NCBI GenBank assembly: GCA_910589305.1
Contig: CAJUTV010000021.1
Coordinates: 1 to 32,183 of the forward strand
Length of the DNA: 32,183 nt
Source of the DNA: an uncultured Lachnospira sp.
GTDB lineage: Bacteria; Bacillota; Clostridia; Lachnospirales; Lachnospiraceae
Reading direction: 5' to 3'
The translations under genes were made by a program, and so were the position numbers. The notes beneath the pieces were generated by a model. It did no database searches. It was not told the DNA's origin and was given only the letters and a program-made list of their open reading frames with translations. Shown here one piece after another: positions 24,968-32,183 of the stretch (position 1 is the first letter of the stretch; the number at the start of each line of letters is the position of its first letter).

Positions 24968-25105
24968 AGTTAAGCGGATATTCGCAATCTGCTACGCTAC
25001 TTGTTTGGGTGTTTGACACCCTAACCTCATAGCTACTATCGTAACGCAAGTCCCTCACTTATGCCTTTGCAGCATTGAAGTGGGGACTTCCTTGATGAGG
25101 TTAAA
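24968..25105 (+). repeat. Structured repeat copy D (intact, extra hairpin)
   Basis: It has the same ends as A, B and E (AGTTAAGCGG, GATGAGGTTAAA). It shares with B the GGGTGT-TTG-ACACCC hairpin insertion. The inner region is shortened (AAGTCCCTCACTT against AAGTGGGGACTT) and still pairs with one bulge. The surrounding 500-base gap (24872-25371) otherwise contains only the 17-base TTTATAACAATAAAATC match at 25113 and AT-rich sequence. Confidence 0.9.
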
Positions 25106-25371
25106 ATTCCAATTTATAACAATAAAATCTCTGTAAAATATGGACTCTATCGTTTTCAATCTTTACATAGGACTCTTTATTTCTTTTATTTCATTACTAT
25201 AACATAAATTTATATAAATTCACACCAAAAATTTGTAAATAAATATATCTTATTAGTAATAATTTATTTTTAATAAAATTTTCCTCATAAAACATTTTAT
25301 TGACATTATATTTTATATTTTATAAAATAATAAAGAACAATTATATCAATAACAAAGAAAGGATTGACATT

Positions 25372-25968
25372 ATGGACACTCCCGTTGGTAAATCTACTTT
25401 AGGAGAACTGTTACCACTTTTAATAATTATAGGTGTTTTAATTCTTATAATTATCTTTTGTTTTAAAATGGTACGTCTTACCTCCCAAGCAAAAAAGAAA
25501 CAACAACAACAATTAAATATTCTCAAAGAGCAAGGATTAACTGTACATACTACATTTCCACATGTCCATGGACTTCCAATAGCAGAAAACCTTTTTTGCG
25601 AAATATTTTCTTTTCCTAATCGAATTGAATTTAAATCTGGCACAACTCATATTACTTTAATGCGAGAAAAAATAACGTATATGTGCATCAAAACCGATAC
25701 CGAAATTCAGCAACAGATTGTATCTAGCATTGGCGGTACAATTGCTGGCGGTGCTATGTTTGGAACACTTGGTGCAATTATCGGAGGAAGAGCTAAAACT
25801 AAAAAAATTAAAACGGTTACTAAATACTTAATTATCACTTATAAGAACAATCAAAATGAATTAGCCTATATTGGGTTTGAAGTAACAAACAACCTTGCTC
25901 CTGCTTATTCGTTAATAGCAGAATTTAACAAACTAAACACAAATCCTGATGTTCATATTGACCTTTAA
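25372..25968 (+). CDS. Membrane-anchored protein with glycine-zipper segment, function unknown
   Basis: The 198-residue product has one N-terminal membrane helix (LLPLLIIIGVLILIIIFCF, about 13-31), a Lys/Gln-rich basic stretch and a soluble domain. In that domain, SSIGGTIAGGAMFGTLGAIIGG is a glycine-zipper or second membrane hairpin (about 116-137). Strands such as FPNRIEFKSGTTHITLMREKITYM before it and KYLIITYKNN after it resemble a PH-like barrel interrupted by the glycine-rich loop. No family is assigned with confidence. GAAAGGA before ATG at 25372 is preferred to the open upstream frame, which has no ribosome binding site. The next gene, carbonic anhydrase, follows 119 bases later on the same strand. 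Confidence 0.75.
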   Translation: MDTPVGKSTLGELLPLLIIIGVLILIIIFCFKMVRLTSQAKKKQQQQLNILKEQGLTVHTTFPHVHGLPIAENLFCEIFSFPNRIEFKSGTTHITLMREKITYMCIKTDTEIQQQIVSSIGGTIAGGAMFGTLGAIIGGRAKTKKIKTVTKYLIITYKNNQNELAYIGFEVTNNLAPAYSLIAEFNKLNTNPDVHIDL

Positions 25969-26087
25969 AAATTTTATTGACAATAAAATAAATAATTTTA
26001 ATACATATTATTTATTTTTTATAAGATAAAATATTTACAATTTTTATGAAAAATGGTATTCTTTTTACAAAAAAGGAGGTTCAAATT

Positions 26088-26642
26088 ATGATTTCTGCAA
26101 AAGAAGCATTACAAAAACTTCAAGATGGAAATGCAAACTATTTAAACACAACTACCAGTTTAGGAGATGTCTCACTGGCAATTCGTAAAGATACCTGTGA
26201 GAATGGGCAGCATCCTTATGCTATTATTATTACTTGCTCTGATTCTCGTGTAATACCTGAAAGCATTTTTTCAGCAGGAATTGGCGAATTATTTGTCATA
26301 CGTGTAGCTGGAAATGTAATTGATAACCATCAGCTGGGCAGTATAGAATATGCAGCAGACCATCTTGGCTGTAATCTTGTTGTTGTTCTTGGACATACAA
26401 ACTGTGGTGCAGTAGGTGCTGCAATAGAAGGCGGAGCAAAAGGTTACATAAAGTCCATTACTAAAGAAATTCAAACAGCTATTGGAAATGAGACGAATCC
26501 TTACAAAGCTTGTTGTTTAAATCTCAATCACAGTGTTGCACAGATTAAAGAAAGTCTTCATATTCAAGACACGGATGACGGCTTAAAAGTAATGGGTGCT
26601 GTTTACCATATTGATGACGGACATGTAGAATTTTTATCTTAA
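26088..26642 (+). CDS. Beta-class carbonic anhydrase
   Basis: This zinc enzyme interconverts CO2 and bicarbonate in the cytoplasm. The 184 residues contain all zinc and catalytic residues: C50, D52 and R54 in TCSDSR, and H103 and C106 in GHTNCGAVGA. The conserved FVIRVAGN strand and SIEYAA are also present. AAAGGAGG 7-8 bases before the ATG at 26088 fixes the start, 14 codons downstream of the first possible ATG. The N terminus ISAKEALQKLQDGNANY is the usual family start. Bicarbonate supply for carboxylases in a fermenter is a natural role. Identification is secure. Confidence 0.95.
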   Translation: MISAKEALQKLQDGNANYLNTTTSLGDVSLAIRKDTCENGQHPYAIIITCSDSRVIPESIFSAGIGELFVIRVAGNVIDNHQLGSIEYAADHLGCNLVVVLGHTNCGAVGAAIEGGAKGYIKSITKEIQTAIGNETNPYKACCLNLNHSVAQIKESLHIQDTDDGLKVMGAVYHIDDGHVEFLS

Positions 26643-26695
26643 TTAAAAAATGTTTATTTTACAATTTAAGATACGAAGGATATATTTTTTATAAT

Positions 26696-26857
26696 AGTTA
26701 AGCGGATATTCGCAATCCGCTACGCTACTTGCTCATAACCTCATAGCTACTATCGTAGCTTTTCAGTGGGAGCTTATACTCCCACTGAAACAAGGAAGTT
26801 CCCCCCACTTATGCCTCTGCAGCATTGAAGTGGGGGGACTTCCTTGATGAGGTTAAA
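26696..26857 (+). repeat. Structured repeat copy E (intact, largest)
   Basis: The ends are identical to those of A, B and D. It lacks the GGGTGT hairpin but has another insertion, where TTTCAGTGGGAG pairs with CTCCCACTGAAA around CTTATA. The following stem is extended: GGAAGT plus CCCCCCACTT pairs with AAGTGGGGGG plus ACTTCC with a single bulge, about 16 bp. It lies between carbonic anhydrase and a convergent gene, together with the inverted repeat at 26863. Confidence 0.9.
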
Positions 26858-26862
26858 ATCAA

Positions 26863-26949
26863 AAAGAACTGTCATAAACGACATTTTCATACCAATTATA
26901 TCATTTAAGATGTATCTGGTATAAAATTTGTGTTTTATGACAGCTCTTT
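26863..26949. terminator. Long inverted repeat between convergent genes, probable bidirectional terminator
   Basis: The outer arms (26863-26883 and 26929-26949; core CTGTCATAAA/TTTATGACAG) pair over 21 positions with three mismatches. An inner ATACCA/TGGTAT stem extends the fold. It lies directly after repeat E and before the convergent gene ending at 26974. Size and form resemble the inverted repeats at 10498 and 12607. Confidence 0.6.
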
Positions 26950-26973
26950 ATTTTTTATTATATTCTATATCTT

Positions 26974-28323
26974 TTATAATAATTTATTCTTTTTAAAATA
27001 ATTATCTATATTATTCTTAATCTCTACCTGTTTTAACGTTTTTAACAGATACCCTTCTGGATTCAAAGGCATAATCTTCATCACGCTTTCCTTATCCACT
27101 CTTCCTGTTAGGAAAAAAACAGGGATATCTGAAAAATCATTTTCTGAACGAATCATCTCCAACACTTGCTTTCCATTGCAAATTGGCATATTATAATCCA
27201 ACAAAATTAAATCAGGACGATTTAAAGAAATACATTGAATTGCAGAAATTCCAGACTTTGCCAACTCAACCTCATAGTCTTGTTCCAACAATTCTTTCAT
27301 AGTCTGTCTTACCATCATAGAATCATCTACTACAAGAATTTTCTTTTTTTTGCTTGTCTTGTTCTCTTTAAGATATTGTCTTACTTCTATCATTTCATTA
27401 TCCGTTTTGATGGATTTTTCAATTTTATCTTGAAGTAAATGCGATGCAATAACACAATAAGATAAATATCCTTCTCCTGTATCAAATAACAAACTGCATT
27501 GCATATGATTTTCATCAAAAATATTTTTAAATTGATTATATGTCAATAAACTTTCTTTTTTCACTTCAAAAAAATCAGTATCTGAAAAATATTTTGCAAC
27601 TCGATTCATAAATTGCTTTGCCATATATCGAGTAATATTTAACATCATAACATCAACTTTACCAGATTGGTCTCCAATAATTTTGCCAACCGTACCTGTC
27701 AATAATTTTTCCTCAAAAGCTAAAATAATTTCCAATCTTTCATCTTGTTTTTTCCCATAAACCAAACGGTAATATATTGCTTTTCCAAATCGTTCTCCAC
27801 CATAAGATTTACTGATTACTTTCGCTTCTAACTGGAATAATTCATATAAAAGCTGGATAATTATCTGTATTAATGCATCTTGCTTTTCATCGGACAAGAG
27901 TTCATCCCATTTACTTATCACACCTTTTCGTGTTATTGCTTGGTCTTCTGTCAAGGTATGACCAAGAAGCCAACCAGCACAAACGCCCAAAAAATGATTA
28001 ATGGATTCTGTGCAATATGCTGTCTGTTCTAATTCTTTCTCAAGAGCTGGTAATATTTTTTTACGGAAATCATTATGAATACGCTTATGCGTTTCTAAAC
28101 CTTCATAATAAATTGACTCCATATAAGCCTCTTCCTCTGTAAAATGCTTCAAAGCATGGTCTTTAAAATATTTAATAACTTCTTGACAAGCCCATTGACT
28201 TTTTAACTCTTGATTTGTGAACGCAAATAACTTGTTTATAATACTAAAAAGTTTCCTGTGTTCCTTGTCGATGAGCTCTACACCAATATTAAATCGTTCA
28301 TGCCATATTAATTGATTGCCCAT
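26974..28323 (-). CDS. Bacteriohemerythrin / CheX-like / response-regulator receiver fusion
   Basis: This 449-residue soluble protein has three parts. Residues 1-130 are a hemerythrin with the full di-iron ligand set: H22, H60 and E64 (HFTEE), H79 and H83 (HKRIH), H122 and D127 (HTLTED). It should therefore bind O2 or sense redox. The middle (about 150-310) is alpha/beta, with GKAIYYRLVYG, LLTGTVGKIIGDQSGKVDVMML and a helix ending QFMN; it resembles CheX/CheC phosphatases only loosely. Residues 327-449 form a receiver with D333 and D334, phospho-acceptor D376 (LLDYNMP), T406 and K428. AAAGGAG before ATG fixes the start. No histidine kinase lies beside it. It may link oxygen state to phosphorelay or chemotaxis output. 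The hemerythrin and receiver parts are certain, the middle part is not. Confidence 0.88.
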   Translation of the reverse strand: MGNQLIWHERFNIGVELIDKEHRKLFSIINKLFAFTNQELKSQWACQEVIKYFKDHALKHFTEEEAYMESIYYEGLETHKRIHNDFRKKILPALEKELEQTAYCTESINHFLGVCAGWLLGHTLTEDQAITRKGVISKWDELLSDEKQDALIQIIIQLLYELFQLEAKVISKSYGGERFGKAIYYRLVYGKKQDERLEIILAFEEKLLTGTVGKIIGDQSGKVDVMMLNITRYMAKQFMNRVAKYFSDTDFFEVKKESLLTYNQFKNIFDENHMQCSLLFDTGEGYLSYCVIASHLLQDKIEKSIKTDNEMIEVRQYLKENKTSKKKKILVVDDSMMVRQTMKELLEQDYEVELAKSGISAIQCISLNRPDLILLDYNMPICNGKQVLEMIRSENDFSDIPVFFLTGRVDKESVMKIMPLNPEGYLLKTLKQVEIKNNIDNYFKKNKLL

Positions 28324-28567
28324 TCTATCTCTCCTTTGCTATTTAAAACAAAAATTATGCAGCTATAAATTTTTTATTTTTCTGTTGTAAAATATGTTTT
28401 TTATTCGCTACATACCTTTCTTTTTATTTTATTTTATACATAAAGACATAATGATGTGATAAAATTAAGACAGGTAATAAAAATAAACACAGAATGTTTG
28501 ATATAGCAATAAAAATCACCTTTGTAAATTTTTATTATACAACTTTTATACTTTGGAGAATATTTTT

Positions 28568-29335
28568 ATGATATATGAAATCACAGAAACAAAAAATGTT
28601 GCTTCCCTGTTTGATAAGTGGGACGAAACACTCATTTGGTCTTGCTTACAGAAAATTATGGGAAAAATTTATGCCAATCATTTAACTTGTCCTACATCTG
28701 CAATGGCTATTATTGGAGACTTTATCTTTTTTGCAGGAAAACCTTTTGCACAATTAGTAACCTATAAACCCGATTGGTGTACTCAAGATTTTATAATTAT
28801 GATTCCTCAAAATGAAGAATGGAAAAAAATGATTACACAGCTTTATGGTAATAAAGCAAAAATCGTTTCACGCTATGCAACCAAAAAAGAACCTGATATT
28901 TTTAATCAAAACCATCTAAAAACCATCGTTGCATCTCTTTCCAATGAATATATCCTACACAAAATTGATGAACCTTTTTATCATATGTGCAAATCCGAAA
29001 AATGGAGTGCTGATTTGGTCTCTCAATTTAGAGATTATAAAGAGTATTGTAAACTAGGGTTGGGAATAATTATCTTAAAAGACCATACTATTGTATCTGG
29101 TGCTTCTTCCTACTCCAGATACCAAGAAGGCATTGAAATCGAAATTGACACCAAAAAAGAATACCGACATAAAGGACTTGCTTCTATATGCGGCGCACAA
29201 CTGATATTGGACTGTTTAAAACAACATTTATACCCAAGCTGGGATGCGCAAAATGAAATTTCCCTTTCTTTAGCCAAAAAACTTGGCTACCATTACAGTC
29301 ATACTTACACAGCTATTGAAATATGGGGATATTAA
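28568..29335 (+). CDS. GNAT acetyltransferase of the PF12746 type
   Basis: This 255-residue cytoplasmic acetyltransferase has an N-terminal half (SAMAIIGDFIFFAGKP...LVTYKPDWCTQDFIIMIPQ) matching the GNAT_acetyltran group first noted near zwittermicin-type resistance genes. The catalytic half carries GASSYSRYQEGIEIEIDTKKEYRHKGLAS with the acetyl-CoA loop YRHKGLA, then DAQNEISLSLAKKLGY, which closes the fold. GGAG 8 bases before ATG at 28568 is preferred to the in-frame TTG five codons upstream. The substrate is unknown. It is divergent from the hemerythrin fusion across 244 bases, in which I see no convincing promoter hexamers. Confidence 0.87.
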   Translation: MIYEITETKNVASLFDKWDETLIWSCLQKIMGKIYANHLTCPTSAMAIIGDFIFFAGKPFAQLVTYKPDWCTQDFIIMIPQNEEWKKMITQLYGNKAKIVSRYATKKEPDIFNQNHLKTIVASLSNEYILHKIDEPFYHMCKSEKWSADLVSQFRDYKEYCKLGLGIIILKDHTIVSGASSYSRYQEGIEIEIDTKKEYRHKGLASICGAQLILDCLKQHLYPSWDAQNEISLSLAKKLGYHYSHTYTAIEIWGY

Positions 29336-29530
29336 GACTCTACGCTTGTAAACCAATGGTTTATTTTGGTATTGTAAACAGTTCGTCGGTTGCGTATTTT
29401 ATAAAAACTATGGCAAAATAATTCTATGAGATAACAAATAGACAGCAACTCTCAAAAAACAAAAATATATCATTTATAATGCTTATAAACATTTATACGT
29501 ATTATAAATCACTAGAAAGGAATCTTTATA

Positions 29531-30382
29531 ATGAATGCAAATGAACATGAAAAAAATATTGGCAAATTTATTGCACAATTAAGAAAAGAAAAAAAGATGA
29601 CACAAAAAGAATTAGCTAATCAATTACATATCACGGACAAAGCCGTTTCAAAATGGGAAAGAGGTTTAAGCTGTCCTGATATTTTACTTTTAAATCCTAT
29701 TGCAGATATTCTAGGTGTCACTACAAGTGAACTGCTTAACGGGCAAAAAAACGAACAACCTTCCAATGAACAGATTTCTAAAGATATTAAAAAAAATGTT
29801 GATAATGCTCTAGCTTATGCTGAAAAATCAGCACATAAAAAAATGATATCTTTTCAAAATATTTTAACATTATCTTTCTCTTTGATATTGTTACTTAGTA
29901 TTATCATATGTTGTATTTGTGATATAGCCCTATCTGGCACATTTACTTGGTCACTTTTTCCAATTAGTTCCATTATTTTTGCATGGTTTCTATTTGTGCC
30001 TATAATACGCTATAAAACAAAAGGGATTTTAGGTTTTCTAATAACCTTTAGCCTTTTGATTATTCCATTTTTATATGTACTTAGCAAAATTATTGGAAAT
30101 AACACCTTAATTATGTCAATAGGTACTCGTATTTCCTTTTTTTCAATCCTTTATTTATGGGGTGTTTATTTCCTCTTTAAAAAATTAAAGACACAAAAAA
30201 TACGGGCAATATCCCTTTCTTTGCTGCTTATTATACCTTTAAATCTTGTAATCAATCAAATCCTTGCAAAAATTCTCTCTGAACCAATGTTTGATGCATG
30301 GGATATGCTATCTCTTGGAATTATTCTTATCAGTGCTTTTACTTTGTTAATTATTGATTACACAAAAAACAAAAATACTTAA
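29531..30382 (+). CDS. XRE-family regulator with C-terminal membrane domain
   Basis: The 283-residue product begins with a helix-turn-helix domain (about 11-67) of the XRE/Cro type (MTQKELANQLHITDKAVSKWERGLSCPD). It is followed by a short charged linker and six or so membrane helices from about residue 108 to 278. Such membrane-tethered XRE proteins are common in Clostridia and probably sense an envelope signal or partner. GAAAGGAA before ATG is a good ribosome binding site. It has no obvious partner gene on the same strand. The 3' end is followed by a strong bidirectional terminator shared with the acyltransferase gene. Confidence 0.88.
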   Translation: MNANEHEKNIGKFIAQLRKEKKMTQKELANQLHITDKAVSKWERGLSCPDILLLNPIADILGVTTSELLNGQKNEQPSNEQISKDIKKNVDNALAYAEKSAHKKMISFQNILTLSFSLILLLSIIICCICDIALSGTFTWSLFPISSIIFAWFLFVPIIRYKTKGILGFLITFSLLIIPFLYVLSKIIGNNTLIMSIGTRISFFSILYLWGVYFLFKKLKTQKIRAISLSLLLIIPLNLVINQILAKILSEPMFDAWDMLSLGIILISAFTLLIIDYTKNKNT

Positions 30383-30424
30383 AGAGCAAATTTTTCTATA
30401 TTATATTTTCTATTCTTTTATTTT

Positions 30425-30469
30425 TAGCTTCTATACTGCAACTAATTTTAAAAACCAGTATAGAAGCTA
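30425..30469. terminator. Bidirectional terminator between the XRE regulator and acyltransferase genes
   Basis: TAGCTTCTATACTG (30425-30438) pairs perfectly with CAGTATAGAAGCTA (30456-30469), with a T run on the left and a 17-base loop. It is the only strong hairpin in the convergent gap. Confidence 0.75.
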
Positions 30470-30533
30470 ATCGTTTGACAAAAAAATGACAAATTTACAA
30501 TAATTGGTTCCTTTTAAAATACAAATCATCTTG

Positions 30534-31580
30534 CTACATTCCTATCATCTTTTTGAGAACAGGTACGAACCGAATTAAATGATATGCTAATATGGTCAAT
30601 GCAAAACTGCCAACACTAATACTCAATAGCTGCACTAGTAAGTTGTCTACTGCTTGCACTATATAATATGCCAATGCTACCAAAATAGATTGATGTAAAA
30701 TATAGATTGGATAAGAAGCACGATTAAAATATTGTGTAAATTTTGTTCTCTTATTTAAAAATTTTTTCCCAAACGCAAGTAAAAATAAAATGGAACACCA
30801 ACCAATAAAATGAACACCCCAATCACCATAGTAAGAAAATTTATAATACAGCCAAACTAAAATAAATGTCCCTATAAACCACAAAACAGTCAATCCCTTT
30901 ATATTTTTTTCCAATTTATCTATTATTTTATCACTGCTAAAAAAATAAAAACCAATTAAAAATAATGCCCAATCTTTTCCTAGACTAAAACCTCCGAAAT
31001 TGCCCAAATAATACATCAATCCTATTGGAATAAAAAGCAATAAAATTCCCCATATAGGAAATTTCTCTGCTTTTTTTATCACTTTTGAATAAGGAATCCA
31101 TCGAAATATCAATAAAGAACCTATTGAAATAATAAATAAAAACAAAATAAACCACAGTTGTCCTGGCGTAAATGCTCCATCATATCCGCTAAAATCGGTA
31201 CAATGTGAAAAAAAATAATTCCAGTGTTCAAACAATCCACCATCATAATGATAAAAAAATTTTCTTGCAAATAAGGTTTGAAAAGGGACTAAAAAAATCA
31301 TGCCACAAAGAAATGGAATCCATAATTTATAAATACGCTGTGTTATAAATTCTTTATTTGACCGCTTTTCTAAAGAATATTTTGCACTGATACCAGCTAA
31401 TACAAATAATATTGGCATAAACCATGTATTAACGGATACAATTAAAGTACTTAACCATTTATTTCCTGCCTGCCATATATAAAATTTCATACCAAAATCA
31501 TTCCAAATCATAAACGTATGTACTGGAAATAATAATAGAATCGTTAAGTTGCGCAAATTATCAATATAATGTTTTCGCAT
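30534..31580 (-). CDS. Acyltransferase-3 family membrane protein
   Basis: This 348-residue polytopic membrane protein of the acyltransferase-3 (OafA/NodX) family usually O-acetylates cell-surface sugars or lipids. The start block RKHYIDNLRNLTILLLFPVHTFMIW carries the family N-terminal helix with the conserved histidine (VHTF). GQLWFILFLFIISIGSLL and RASYPIYILHQSILVALAYY match later signature helices. About ten hydrophobic segments are visible. The start at 31580 is chosen because GGAGG lies 8 bases before this ATG; a GTG five codons upstream overlaps that site. The target polymer is unknown. It follows the integrase gene by only 31 bases. Confidence 0.9.
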   Translation of the reverse strand: MRKHYIDNLRNLTILLLFPVHTFMIWNDFGMKFYIWQAGNKWLSTLIVSVNTWFMPILFVLAGISAKYSLEKRSNKEFITQRIYKLWIPFLCGMIFLVPFQTLFARKFFYHYDGGLFEHWNYFFSHCTDFSGYDGAFTPGQLWFILFLFIISIGSLLIFRWIPYSKVIKKAEKFPIWGILLLFIPIGLMYYLGNFGGFSLGKDWALFLIGFYFFSSDKIIDKLEKNIKGLTVLWFIGTFILVWLYYKFSYYGDWGVHFIGWCSILFLLAFGKKFLNKRTKFTQYFNRASYPIYILHQSILVALAYYIVQAVDNLLVQLLSISVGSFALTILAYHLIRFVPVLKKMIGM

Positions 31581-31611
31581 TTGTTGTTCCTCCACTCTTT
31601 TACACCAATTA

Positions 31612-32183
31612 CTACACCATTTTTAATAGATGTTCTACATTCTTTAATTCTTTTTCTTTTTCATCTTCTGTGATATGGACATATAAATCCATTGTCATAC
31701 TGATATTGGAATGTCCAAGAATCATCTGCAATGTCTTTGGCTTCATTCCTGCTTCTATACAACGTGTAGCAAATGTATGCCTTAATGTATGTACTGAAAA
31801 TCGTTCAATTCCTATTTTATCAGCATATTTATATAAATCTTCATTATATACAGCACGACAGGTTGGGATTCCATGCTTATTTAGAAAAACAAAGTTAGAA
31901 AATTGTATAGGGACAATACTCAATTCTGCTCTCTTTTTCTTTTCTTCTTTTAATATCCGCAATGCCTCATTCGTCAAAGGAATCATTCTATCTCCTGCTT
32001 TCGTTTTTGTGCTACTCATTTTTATAGCTTTTTCTTTTCCGTTTAAGTCAATGGTATGTCTTATATGAATTGTTTTTACTTTAAAGTCTACATCTTCCCA
32101 TTGCAGCGCTGTAAGTTCTCCAATTCTTAACCCTGTCTGCAAAATAAAAGAATATTGATTGTAGTAGCTGCTTTCCTTTGCGA
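31612..32183 (-). CDS. Tyrosine recombinase / phage-type integrase, C-terminal part (cut by window edge)
   Basis: The frame has no start inside the window. It stays open to the last base (codons before 32142 read A-K-E-S-S-Y-Y-N-Q-Y-S-F-I), so only the C-terminal catalytic domain of about 190 residues is seen. The active-site set is complete: R in QTGLRIGEL, the lysine-bearing beta turn near STKTKAGDR, HTLRH, GHSN and the nucleophilic Y in DLYVHITEDE. Relatives integrate conjugative elements and phages (Tn916/Int type). The gene runs leftwards and ends beside the acyltransferase gene, so an attachment site may lie near here or the element may continue to the left. No clear direct-repeat att core was identified. 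Confidence 0.9.
   Translation of the reverse strand, partial: AKESSYYNQYSFILQTGLRIGELTALQWEDVDFKVKTIHIRHTIDLNGKEKAIKMSSTKTKAGDRMIPLTNEALRILKEEKKKRAELSIVPIQFSNFVFLNKHGIPTCRAVYNEDLYKYADKIGIERFSVHTLRHTFATRCIEAGMKPKTLQMILGHSNISMTMDLYVHITEDEKEKELKNVEHLLKMV

Noticed and set aside
9402..26857. CRISPR-like array
   Set aside because: The repeats are 120-160 bases, far apart, not separated by regular spacers, and no cas gene is present.
28568..32183. Prophage
   Set aside because: Only an integrase C-terminal part is visible. There are no capsid, tail, terminase or lysis genes.

Overview
The window reads as chromosomal DNA of a low-GC, Gram-positive anaerobe of the class Clostridia. The gene set best fits Lachnospiraceae: a dockerin-bearing pectate lyase, a SpoVB-type flippase, TraX, FNT, a bacteriohemerythrin, small DUF6774-like and PH-domain proteins, and strong GGAGG ribosome binding sites. 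The genus is not assigned. I see no rRNA, tRNA or CRISPR array, and no phage structural genes.

Layout. (1) 1-2640: glycolytic pair gap-pgk on the minus strand, with a good promoter before gap and a strong terminator after pgk. (2) 2745-4610: a Na/Pi-cotransporter/PhoU-type protein, preceded by a structured leader and a possible 11-codon upstream ORF. (3) 4878-8772: a 1228-residue secreted multidomain pectate lyase with its own promoter and terminator. Its dockerin is nested inside an Ig-like domain. (4) 8860-10367: a GNAT acetyltransferase and a PHP-family histidinol-phosphatase. (5) 10498-12520: three small secreted proteins of unknown function. Two of them share an unusual promoter architecture: an ATTGTAAATT box, then TTGTAA, then TATAAT at fixed spacing. 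(6) 12607-19366: housekeeping and accessory genes (cysteine desulfurase, SpoVB-like flippase, PH-domain and GNAT operon, metallophosphoesterase, SDR, short FNT channel, 52-residue DUF6774-like protein). (7) 19414-28323: two unknown proteins, TraX, a Sel1/DUF4241 protein, two tandem RlaP-type nucleotidyltransferases, a glycine-zipper membrane protein, beta-carbonic anhydrase, and a hemerythrin/CheX-like/receiver fusion. (8) 28568-32183: GNAT, membrane-anchored XRE regulator, acyltransferase-3, and a tyrosine recombinase cut by the window edge, which suggests an integrated element continues beyond it.

The most unexpected signal lies between the genes. A family of structured repeats of about 130-160 nt occurs six times (four intact copies, two decayed), all in the same orientation. 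The copies share end sequences and nested stems that stay paired while their sequence changes, and they carry exchangeable extra hairpins. They look like non-autonomous IS200/IS605-type elements or a dispersed structured-RNA family. One copy supplies the stop codon of traX. Several start sites were moved from the longest reading frame to a codon with a better-placed ribosome binding site; each case is explained in its entry.
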